A DNA stretch of 64,000 nucleotides from Alphaproteobacteria bacterium. Its GTDB lineage: Bacteria > Pseudomonadota > Alphaproteobacteria > UBA2966. Positions 1 through 6,137 of the stretch are shown in pieces. The DNA lies in assembly GCA_018650465.1 (NCBI GenBank), contig JABIFY010000107.1, positions 1 through 64,000 on the forward strand, in the 5' to 3' direction. The number at the start of each line of letters is the position of its first letter. The stretch's first letter is position 1. The translations under genes were made by a program, and so were the position numbers. Under the pieces are notes generated by a model, which was given only the letters and a program-made list of their open reading frames with translations, had not been told where the DNA came from and ran no database searches.

Positions 1-1473
1 AAGCCTTTCCTTCTCAGCGGCTACATCCGACCGAAAACCCTTCACCCTATGGCCCAGTCCCAAGGATTTTGCTGCGGCTGTTTCAGCCAGTGCCTTTTCT
101 GTTTCGCTACTGAAAGTCATCTTTGCGAAGGCTTCCAACAGTGGTTTCGGGTCTGGCATTTCAGTCTCAGCAGTTGTCGCGATGATTGACTTGAGTTCCT
201 CAAATTCTGCTGCACATCTTTCCATCAGGTACTGCTCGGCCTGTTCTTCTGAAAGGGAATAGCGGCAGCGGAGGCCGTTATCAAAAACAAAGGGTGTGCC
301 GTCCTTGAACCGGTTCAGGATGCCGTTCCACGAGGTGCTGTCACGAAACGGTGTCTGGCACCGGAGTTTGCCGTAGTCACTTTTACAGTAATCCTCGACA
401 GTCATTTCACCCTGTTCTGTCTCGATCAGCGTATTCATTTGAAGCTTCGATTGGTCCACGGCCAGAAAGCGAGTAACGGTCTGAGTGGTCATCTCACCAT
501 CCGCACCCATCACAGTGGTCGACCGATTTTCCTGAACGACCTGCTGGCCTGTCATCTCGCTGTACCGGGCAACTTCGTCAGTGGTCAGGTCCAATAGCTT
601 GCGAGTGTCCACACTGCGGCCTTCGATCACTTCGATTTTGGCTTTTGCCACCGACAAACCTTCACCATCGACAACAGGTTTGCCATCAAAGACTAACCGC
701 TCACATGAGGCAGTCGTCGGGTCATTGATACCCCAAGGTCTTTGACCAATCTTCTCGGTTCGGTTTTTTGTGGAATAAGAAGGCTTCATGAAGCCGTACC
801 CGGCCAGCATACTTCTCTGTAACAGTACAGCGCCGAAACGCTCCATATCGGCGGCATCATCCATCTGGAAATACAAATGCTCTCCAACGGCTTCCATTGG
901 TTTTCCGTTAAAGATGACACGGCCTGTTGTCGATGGTACGCGGACAAAACCGGCTTTCGCCAACTCCGGAAATACTTCTTTCAGAGCCTCAAGCCTCGAT
1001 ATGTTATCCAGGTTCGCCAAGCTCGGTGGCTCACCTTCAACGGTGTCCAAATCGAATAAGTACCAACAGCCCGGCACCATGTTGGCTTTGAGGCGACAAA
1101 TGCTTGAGGCACCGTCGACCTCATTCCAACCCAAGGTGGCAGCGACCCCTTCAGGGGTCTTGAGATAAACACCGATTGCCTCAGCCATGATGCCTCTGGT
1201 TACCGTCTGATAGGGTTCACCTTCAGTGCTGCCGTCTTTTGGCTCAGTGCCGGGCACGTAGCCCAGGCTCATGGTGCAGTTTGTTGCTTCACCGATGGTT
1301 TCTAGCAATTCAGCAAAAAGCTGGACGCTATCGACGCGAACAGTTACCGCCGTTGCCCTGCTCATCGGCGCGGCCATGGCTTTTTTGGGCAGCCCATCGG
1401 CCAGTGTGACGATTTTGTTGGCTGGCTGTTCGAGAGTGTAAACCGTTATGAATGGTGATTTCACGTCGGTCAT
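1..1473 (-). CDS. Mobile-element replication protein, primase-like N-terminal part (partial)
   Basis: The frame is open for 491 codons from the ATG at 1473 to the window edge, so the C-terminus is missing. Its ATG overlaps the stop of the upstream gene (ATGA), indicating translational coupling. An acidic FDLD motif near residue 144 is followed by a GEHLYFQM segment near 200 and a PERLxF-like segment (ASCERLVFDGKPVV) near 255. This order resembles the archaeo-eukaryotic-type primase region at the N-terminus of large plasmid, phage and satellite replication proteins, which usually continue into a helicase. That assignment is inference from motif order, not from a search. It would replicate the excised element. 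The C-terminal half of what is visible is not recognised. Confidence 0.5.
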   Translation of the reverse strand, partial: MTDVKSPFITVYTLEQPANKIVTLADGLPKKAMAAPMSRATAVTVRVDSVQLFAELLETIGEATNCTMSLGYVPGTEPKDGSTEGEPYQTVTRGIMAEAIGVYLKTPEGVAATLGWNEVDGASSICRLKANMVPGCWYLFDLDTVEGEPPSLANLDNISRLEALKEVFPELAKAGFVRVPSTTGRVIFNGKPMEAVGEHLYFQMDDAADMERFGAVLLQRSMLAGYGFMKPSYSTKNRTEKIGQRPWGINDPTTASCERLVFDGKPVVDGEGLSVAKAKIEVIEGRSVDTRKLLDLTTDEVARYSEMTGQQVVQENRSTTVMGADGEMTTQTVTRFLAVDQSKLQMNTLIETEQGEMTVEDYCKSDYGKLRCQTPFRDSTSWNGILNRFKDGTPFVFDNGLRCRYSLSEEQAEQYLMERCAAEFEELKSIIATTAETEMPDPKPLLEAFAKMTFSSETEKALAETAAAKSLGLGHRVKGFRSDVAAEKERL

Positions 1474-1793
1474 GTTCTTGACCTCCGGGCTTGCCTTGCC
1501 TCTTCCTCAAGTTCGAAAAACATGTGATCAACACTGTTACTCACGTCGGTTAACGTGAAGATACCGTTCACCACGTCCTTTGCTATTTTGACCATGGCTC
1601 GAACTACGTTCTTTTTTGAGGCCTTGATGCCAGCGGGAGAACGATGACCGCGACTTAGCACTCTATGCAGTTCCGCTATTCTCATTGCGCCCCGGTCGCA
1701 TATGAGATGGGCGTAATACTCAGGTGTGCCGTCCAAGCCTTCCTGGACGAGGTACCCGCTATCAAGCATGGCTTTGACTGGGTCAATAATCAT
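1470..1793 (-). CDS. Small hypothetical protein of the integrative element
   Basis: This 107-aa protein is not recognised. It is charged, with no signal peptide or membrane segment. Its C-terminal third is acidic then basic (FELEEEARQARRSRT) and probably helical. It is sandwiched between two genes with 4-base ATGA overlaps at both ends (1470-1473 with the primase-like gene, 1790-1793 with the DUF551-like gene), so it is clearly part of one translationally coupled unit and is very likely expressed. A role in element replication or its control is only suggested by position. Confidence 0.6.
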   Translation of the reverse strand: MIIDPVKAMLDSGYLVQEGLDGTPEYYAHLICDRGAMRIAELHRVLSRGHRSPAGIKASKKNVVRAMVKIAKDVVNGIFTLTDVSNSVDHMFFELEEEARQARRSRT

Positions 1794-2071
1794 TCCATAC
1801 CCCCGATCTTCTGGGCTGCGCCATCAAACTGAATTGGCATCCAGTGCGTAAGGTCCAGCCCAAAGTACAAATCGGAGTGCTTGGTGTCTGTGCCGAAAGC
1901 CACATAGTAGAATGGCTCTTGATCTTCCATCCCGGTGATCTCAAGACCCTCGCAGTACACGGCGAGGTGTGCTTGGTATCTGGTACGGCCAAGGAAGATC
2001 GTTCCATCCTTCGGCGCATTTTCGATGTCGCGCCAAAAGTTGCCAGTGGTGTCGTTATTCTGTATAATCAT
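1790..2071 (-). CDS. DUF551-like small phage/element protein
   Basis: A 93-aa protein with the pattern W-R-D-I-E-N-A-P-K-D-G-T near residue 13 and T-H-W-M-P near residue 76. Both are typical of the DUF551 family, small proteins of unknown function common in prophages and phage-derived islands. The stop overlaps the start of the next gene by 4 bases. It supports a phage-related origin for this left-end element. No catalytic residues can be assigned. Confidence 0.6.
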   Translation of the reverse strand: MIIQNNDTTGNFWRDIENAPKDGTIFLGRTRYQAHLAVYCEGLEITGMEDQEPFYYVAFGTDTKHSDLYFGLDLTHWMPIQFDGAAQKIGGME

Positions 2072-2146
2072 GGTCTAAGTCCTAAAAAGGCTCCGTATCT
2101 GCTCCAAACAGTGCGGGGCTTTTTTAATGCCCACGCGACGGAATGA

Positions 2147-2353
2147 TTAAGTTGATCGGGCGGTTTCAGCCCCCTGGATCACTTGTGCTTCAAGCATCCG
2201 TTCAAGCGCCGGTATTGACACGCGAAGCAAACGGCCAAACCGGATGACTGGTAGGTCGCCACGTTTTGCTGCGTTGTAAGCAGCATCACGCCCCATCCCA
2301 AAATAGATTTGCCCGGCTTCAGGTACTGACAGTGTTTTTGGGTCCGTATTCAT
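2147..2353 (-). CDS. AlpA/excisionase-like helix-turn-helix protein
   Basis: From the ATG at 2353 (68 aa) the protein has the MerR/AlpA excisionase layout: LSVPEAGQIYFGMGRDAAYNAAKRG (recognition-helix region, residues about 8-32) followed by LPVIRFGRLLRVSIPALERML, the small wing and last helix. Such proteins bind DNA to direct excision or to activate element genes. The start at 2353 is chosen because GAGGAG lies 8-9 bases upstream; the frame is open further upstream (to 2467) but that extension is low in predicted structure and covers the promoter region. It is divergent from the ribbon-helix-helix gene and leads the leftward operon ending in the primase-like gene. Confidence 0.75.
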   Translation of the reverse strand: MNTDPKTLSVPEAGQIYFGMGRDAAYNAAKRGDLPVIRFGRLLRVSIPALERMLEAQVIQGAETARST

Positions 2354-2356
2354 AAT

Positions 2357-2409
2357 CTCTGGTCTCCTCGCACTAGGGGCGGTGGGATTACCGTGCCCGT
2401 GTTGTGTTG
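2357..2409 (-). repeat. Leader repeat, copy 1 (in front of the excisionase-like gene)
   Basis: On the minus strand this reads ACAACACGGGCACGGTAATC, then CCACCG, then GAGGAGACC before the ATG at 2353. Copy 2 lies at 2516-2573 with roughly 75 percent identity. Both copies contain an inverted repeat of the form CGGT-N6-ACCG (plus-strand 2381-2392 region and 2544-2556 region) and end in a purine-rich ribosome site. Confidence 0.55.
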
Positions 2410-2467
2410 TGTCGGAACTTATGGGGTCTCGTTGCTCAAATCCACTATATGTTGTGGAATATTTCAC

Positions 2468-2518
2468 TTATCTACCAGATGTAGCGGATGTTACCGTTTT
2501 TCGATCCATCTTCATCAT
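2468..2518 (-). other. Short leader ORF in duplicated regulatory segment
   Basis: A 16-codon frame (MMKMDRKTVTSATSGR) is preceded by a strong AAGGAGAC ribosome site 5 bases before its first ATG. The ribosome site and about 40 bases upstream of it are a diverged copy of the leader of the excisionase-like gene (see repeat at 2516-2574). It may be a remnant of a duplicated gene start or a translated leader peptide. The peptide itself matches nothing I know. Expression is inferred only from the ribosome site. Confidence 0.3.
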
Positions 2519-2573
2519 CTATAGTCTCCTTACATTCTGGCTCGGTGCGATTACCGCGGCCGTGTTGTCTTGA
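2516..2573 (-). repeat. Leader repeat, copy 2
   Basis: Diverged copy of 2357-2409 on the same strand: ACAACACGGCCGCGGTAATC, then GCACCG, then AAGGAGACT. It precedes only a 16-codon frame. The shared CGGT...ACCG half-sites could be operator sequences for an element regulator such as the adjacent ribbon-helix-helix protein. That is inference. Confidence 0.5.
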
Positions 2574-2591
2574 GGAGGATCATAGTTGATA

Positions 2592-2627
2592 TTGTCGTTG
2601 ACAAGAAGACAAATGAGGACGTATATG
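2592..2627 (+). promoter_or_regulatory. Promoter and operator-like palindrome for the RHH regulator
   Basis: TTGACA at 2598-2603 and TATATG at 2622-2627 are separated by 18 bases, a good sigma-70 layout, 35 bases before the preferred ATG at 2662. A perfect short palindrome TTGTC-GTT-GACAA (2592-2604) overlaps the -35 box, as expected for an autoregulatory operator. Confidence 0.45.
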
Positions 2628-2661
2628 TGAATTAGTGAAGACTTTAATGAAGGTGCTGAGA

Positions 2662-3282
2662 ATGACCAAGGCCTCAACAACACGCAAACGTGGTCGCCCA
2701 TCTATGGGAAAGACTGACCGCTTGAGTACAAAAATCACCCCGGAGACCACCGCCGCCTTGGAGCGCGAAGCCAAGCGCTTAAAACGGTCAAAGTCACAAG
2801 TTGCTGAGCGAATAATACAAGAGTATTTCAAAGCACCTGATTTGAGCAGAGCGGCCCATGCTTGGGGCGAACCTCATGTCAAAGTAACGGCTGTGCTGGT
2901 AGCCAAATTAATCACGGCTATCGAAGCGCAAACTGATCGTAAGTGGCGGGATGATCAGTACACCTTTGAAGCCATCCTGCACGGGATCGTTACACTCTTG
3001 GCTCAAATGAACCCAGATGGCCCTACCGAAGTACCCGCCCCTGTTGCGAGACGCAGCAAAGTGATGGGTGAAGCCTTGGGCGAAGCGAGGGCCAAAGAAG
3101 TTTCTCAGCATGGTAACGACCCAAAAGAGATCGGCTTCGCGTGTGCACTCGGCCTCTGGCATCAATTGGAAAACTCCGAACCCCCAGATCACACCCATCC
3201 AGATAATGAGCGTTACGCAGATGGCTATTACCAATTCCCAATAATCAGAGAAATTTTGGATATTGATGGAGATGAAAAATGA
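2662..3282 (+). CDS. Ribbon-helix-helix-type DNA-binding protein of the integrative element
   Basis: A 206-aa protein from the ATG at 2662. GTG 2635 and ATG 2647 are in frame, but GAAGG lies 9 bases before 2662. The N-terminus is very basic (TTRKRGRPSMGK) and is followed by LSTKITPETTAALEREAKRL and KRSKSQVAERIIQEYF, the strand-helix-helix pattern of ribbon-helix-helix repressors (residues about 22-58). The rest (about 150 aa) is not recognised. It overlaps the integrase start by 4 bases (ATGA at 3279-3282), so the two are co-translated. A likely role is control of integrase and of the divergent operon. Confidence 0.6.
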   Translation: MTKASTTRKRGRPSMGKTDRLSTKITPETTAALEREAKRLKRSKSQVAERIIQEYFKAPDLSRAAHAWGEPHVKVTAVLVAKLITAIEAQTDRKWRDDQYTFEAILHGIVTLLAQMNPDGPTEVPAPVARRSKVMGEALGEARAKEVSQHGNDPKEIGFACALGLWHQLENSEPPDHTHPDNERYADGYYQFPIIREILDIDGDEK

Positions 3283-4475
3283 AGGGCACCATAACCAAGC
3301 GCATCCTGAAGGACGGCAAGAGCCATTCATGGGTTCTCAAGTACGATGCTGCCCCCTGCCCCAAGACTGGGCAGCGTCGCCAGCGATACAAGGTACTGAA
3401 CGGTTCGAAGATCAAGACCAAGAAAGAAGCCCAGGAAGTGCTTCGCGTTCTGCTGACCGAGGTAGACAACAACACCGCCGTCGATCCATCCAAGGAAACC
3501 CTAGCCGAGTGGCTGCGCCGCTGGCTGACAGACTACGCACCCATGAACTGCTCATCCTATGCCACGCTGGATCGGTACGGACAGTTCATTGAAAAGCACA
3601 TTGCCCCCACCATCGGGCATATTCCTCTGCAAAAGCTGCGGCCAGGTGATGTTCAGGGATTATACGCCAGCAAGGCGAAGAATGGCCGTCTGAACGGCCA
3701 GGGTGGGCTGTCAAAGCGGACTGTCCACCACATGCACCGTTGCCTCTCAACCGCGCTGAAGGTCGCTGTAAGCGAAGGGTCGATAAACGCCAATCCATGC
3801 GACAAGGCCGTGACAGTGAAGCCGGGAAAAGCTGAAATTGAGTGCCTAGATGATGAACAGACCCGAACCATGCTTAAGGCTGCATCTGAGAGCCGTTCGC
3901 CTGTTATGTATCCGCTTGTGGTGTTGGCTGTGACCTCCGCCATGCGTCGCGGGGAAATAGCCGGGTTGCAATGGAAGGACGTTGACCTGGACAGCGGCTT
4001 TCTCCGGGTTCGCAGCACACTGGAAGACACAAAAGAACATGGCCTGGTCCTGAAAGACCCGAAAACCGAAACCAGCAAGCGCAAAGTTCACCTCCCTGCC
4101 CTTACCGTGGCAGCCCTGCAAGCTCATAAGGCCGAACAGAACGCTCTGCGGCTGCGGCTGGGGTTTGGCAACGGTGGCGACCGATACGTCTTTGAAACCT
4201 TTCAGGACGACAAGTTCGGCCCTATGAAACCCCGCACCATCACCAAGGCGTTCGGAGCCTTTATCGCTGGCGTCGATGTACCCCGCATTACTCTGCACGG
4301 ACTGCGTCACACGGCGGCGACAAGCGCCATCCGGGCCGGTGAAAACATTGTCGCGGTATCCAAGCGGCTAGGCCATGCCCAGGTGTCGATTACACTGGAT
4401 ATTTACACGCACTTCATGCCCGGCGACGACGCCGACATCGCTGCAAACTTGGAAGACCGTCTTTCCGGTCTATAA
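3279..4475 (+). CDS. int: Tyrosine recombinase (phage-type integrase)
   Basis: A 398-aa site-specific recombinase. The N-terminal part carries an AP2-like arm-binding domain (VLKYDAAPCPKTGQRRQRYK, then KTKKEAQEVLRVLL), followed by a SAM-like core-binding domain (LAEWLRRWLTDYAPMNCSSY). The catalytic domain has the first Arg in TSAMRRGEIAGLQW, the box II H-x-L-R-H (LHGLRHTAATSAIRAG), the later GH in LGHAQVSIT and the nucleophile Tyr in LDIYTHFMP. All catalytic positions are present and the length is standard, so it looks active. The stop lies 156 bases before an intact tRNA-Ser, a typical target. It overlaps the RHH gene by 4 bases. Confidence 0.93.
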   Translation: MKGTITKRILKDGKSHSWVLKYDAAPCPKTGQRRQRYKVLNGSKIKTKKEAQEVLRVLLTEVDNNTAVDPSKETLAEWLRRWLTDYAPMNCSSYATLDRYGQFIEKHIAPTIGHIPLQKLRPGDVQGLYASKAKNGRLNGQGGLSKRTVHHMHRCLSTALKVAVSEGSINANPCDKAVTVKPGKAEIECLDDEQTRTMLKAASESRSPVMYPLVVLAVTSAMRRGEIAGLQWKDVDLDSGFLRVRSTLEDTKEHGLVLKDPKTETSKRKVHLPALTVAALQAHKAEQNALRLRLGFGNGGDRYVFETFQDDKFGPMKPRTITKAFGAFIAGVDVPRITLHGLRHTAATSAIRAGENIVAVSKRLGHAQVSITLDIYTHFMPGDDADIAANLEDRLSGL

Positions 4476-4561
4476 AACCTGGATTGAGGGTTGCAGCCGA
4501 AGCCATTCACTTGTATTGAAATGGCCGCGACGGACATTGGAAATCGCCCAAAACGAAATTA

Positions 4562-4585
4562 CGGTTACTTTTTCGGTTACTTTTT
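4562..4585 (+). repeat. 12-bp tandem repeat, candidate integrase arm sites
   Basis: Two perfect adjacent copies of CGGTTACTTTTT (4562-4573 and 4574-4585) lie between the integrase stop and the tRNA-Ser. Short direct repeats near int are typical arm-type binding sites of tyrosine integrases. The assignment rests only on position and repetition. Confidence 0.4.
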
Positions 4586-4631
4586 GGGAAAATACGAAAA
4601 CAGACTTCCTAAGTCATTGATATCTAACGAC

Positions 4632-4721
4632 GGATGGGTGGCCGAGTGGTTGAAGGCACTGGTCTTGAAAACCAGCGAGGGTGCAAGCCCTTCGTGGGTT
4701 CGAATCCCACCCCATCCGCCA
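4632..4721 (+). tRNA. tRNA-Ser (anticodon TGA)
   Basis: Acceptor GGATGGG (4632-4638) pairs with CCCATCC (4711-4717), followed by discriminator G and encoded CCA (4719-4721). Anticodon stem CTGGT/ACCAG encloses the loop CTTGAAA with anticodon TGA at 4666-4668, reading UCA. A long variable arm and the T-arm GTGGGTTCGAATCCCAC are present, as expected for a class II serine tRNA. Eight T residues follow directly (4722-4729) and may end transcription. It sits just downstream of an integrase and is the likely attachment target. Confidence 0.97.
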
Positions 4722-4817
4722 TTTTTTTTGGCTAAAGGGTTGTAAATGCGATTTTCAGTCACATTTATTTAACCATAACGTTCAAATATGTTTACGAGTT
4801 GCAGCCTGTAAAGGCTG

Positions 4818-4914
4818 GTGTCGAAAAGGCAAACCGCTGGAAACGGTGGGACGCAAAGTCACGTATCTTAGAATTTGAAGGCAATTTCCTCAGGTTCAGA
4901 TGGACGGACTACCG
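4818..4914 (+). ncRNA. Class I cyclic-di-GMP riboswitch (GEMM-I)
   Basis: The core reads GGCAAACC (4828-4835), then a CCGCUG/CGGUGG stem with a GAAA tetraloop (4834-4849), then GGGACGCAAAG (4848-4858), which is the hallmark of GEMM-I aptamers. GGC 4828-4830 can pair with GUC 4858-4860. A second arm (about 4864-4905, with AUCU/AGAU and UGAA/UUCA pairing) and a terminal GGACUACCG complete the fold. The AAAGGAAC ribosome site of the next gene starts directly after the aptamer (4914-4921), so translational control is the simplest model. In a c-di-GMP-I aptamer the GAAA loop docks on the second arm. Identified by eye only. Confidence 0.88.
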
Positions 4915-4928
4915 AAAGGAACGAGTTA

Positions 4929-5660
4929 ATGAACGCCCCAAAATCCGGACCACTTGGAAATTCGAAGCTTATATTGGCTGTCGTTGCAGGTAGTTTTGTT
5001 GCTTTTTCCCTGGCCTTTTCTCCTGCCAATGCCGAAAAACTTTACTCTAAACTGACTAAAGAAGATGCTGCGGAGCTTTCCGGACCGTTGAAGACCTTCA
5101 TTTGCCTCGGCGAACGTCTGGTACCGGACTGGTGCGGTGATTACCTTGACTTCAAATTGAACGCCAAGGTCCGTGTTGAAAATGTGGTCAGCAAAGAAAA
5201 TGCAGCAACCGGTCCTCTGACATTTGAGCAAGAGATTGCCCTCCAGCCAGATTTTCTTGATATTCCCGAGGATGTCGCCGTTGTTCCACCCAAACCCGAA
5301 GTGGTACAGGCAACAGCCCGTGAACGGGAATGGAAAGTGTTTTTGGGGGCCGGTAATTTCACCGGATTAACGGTTGAAAATCTTGAATTGTTGATCGAGA
5401 TGGCGAACTCAAATTCACACCCGGAGGCAAATGAAATTCTCGGTTTTGCCTATACGAACGGCAGCGGTGTTGTTGGTAAAAGCAAGGTTAAGGCCTATCG
5501 CCACTACGGCATTGCCTATCTTAAAGGCATGGTCAGGGTAAAGCCGAATATGGATGTGCTCTGGAAAAAGTTTTCCAAGTCCGAGCAATTTTCACTTGTC
5601 CACGAATTCAAGAAACTTAAGGACGAGGCGAAATACATTTCGACATCAATGAACAACTAG
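4929..5660 (+). CDS. Exported Sel1-like repeat protein under c-di-GMP riboswitch control
   Basis: A 243-aa protein starting at ATG 4929, which has AAAGGAAC 8 bases upstream; the frame is open upstream but that part is the riboswitch. Residues 13-30 are a hydrophobic signal segment ending SPANA, so cleavage after about residue 35 is likely and the protein should be periplasmic or outer-membrane associated. Two Cys (near 64 and 73, ICLGERLVPDWC) could form a disulfide. Residues about 150-195 (EANEILGFAYTNGSGVVGKS, KAYRHYGIAYLKG) resemble one or two Sel1-type helical repeats. Function is unknown. Control by c-di-GMP suggests a role in adhesion, envelope change or motility-to-sessile switching. 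It is monocistronic. Confidence 0.85.
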   Translation: MNAPKSGPLGNSKLILAVVAGSFVAFSLAFSPANAEKLYSKLTKEDAAELSGPLKTFICLGERLVPDWCGDYLDFKLNAKVRVENVVSKENAATGPLTFEQEIALQPDFLDIPEDVAVVPPKPEVVQATAREREWKVFLGAGNFTGLTVENLELLIEMANSNSHPEANEILGFAYTNGSGVVGKSKVKAYRHYGIAYLKGMVRVKPNMDVLWKKFSKSEQFSLVHEFKKLKDEAKYISTSMNN

Positions 5661-5665
5661 AGCGC

Positions 5666-5709
5666 TTTCAGATATAATTGTGTTCTTGAATACACTCAAT
5701 TATCTGAAA
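5666..5709 (+). promoter_or_regulatory. Long imperfect palindrome before the AhpD-like gene
   Basis: TTTCAGATATAATTG (5666-5680) is mirrored by CAATTATCTGAAA (5697-5709) across a loop that itself contains TGTnnn/nnnACA pairing. The right arm ends 11 bases before the ATG at 5721 and next to the GAGG ribosome site. It may be an operator or a repeat-family hairpin: the left flank TAGAGCG resembles the flanks of the repeats near 39.2 and 63.2 kb. Confidence 0.4.
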
Positions 5710-5720
5710 CGAGGTCCCCC

Positions 5721-6137
5721 ATGTCGACCGTATCTGCAAACGCAACAACCAGCCCTGACAATGATCCCCGCGTCGAGGCTGTGTATGACGATATCCGCGA
5801 AACCCGCGGTGCCGACTTTATTAACAATTTCTGGCGTTATCTGGCATTTGATCCAGCGTTGCTTGAGCAAACCTGGGCAGACGTCAAAGCCGTTATGGCA
5901 ACGCCTTCAGAACTTGATCCCCTGACAAAAGAGATGATCTACATGGCGGTCTCAATCGCCAACAGCTGTACATACTGTGTTCATTCACATACAGCGGCGG
6001 CAAAGGCAAAGGGCATGACAGATGCACAATATGCTGACTTGCTGCGTGTCGTATCGACGGCCGCCAAAACCAATCACCTCGTGACAGGTTTGCAGGTCCC
6101 TGTTGATCCCGAATTTGATTGTGAACAGGAAAAATGA
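5721..6137 (+). CDS. AhpD/carboxymuconolactone decarboxylase-family protein
   Basis: A 138-aa all-helical protein. Residues 60-95 hold LDPLTKEMIYMAVSIANSCTYCVHSHTAAAKAKG with the redox motif S-C-x-x-C-V-H-S-H, diagnostic of the AhpD-like peroxidase-partner/CMD superfamily. In AhpD the two Cys and the nearby His drive disulfide exchange, so a thiol peroxidase-type role in the cytoplasm is likely. It is a single gene. GAGG precedes the ATG, and its stop abuts the convergent histidine kinase stop with no gap (6137/6138). The exact substrate is unknown. Confidence 0.82.
   Translation: MSTVSANATTSPDNDPRVEAVYDDIRETRGADFINNFWRYLAFDPALLEQTWADVKAVMATPSELDPLTKEMIYMAVSIANSCTYCVHSHTAAAKAKGMTDAQYADLLRVVSTAAKTNHLVTGLQVPVDPEFDCEQEK

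Noticed and set aside
4577..4762. 61-aa minus-strand frame containing GGWGGIRTHEG across the tRNA
   Set aside because: It is the reverse reading of tRNA-Ser; this is a well-known false protein.
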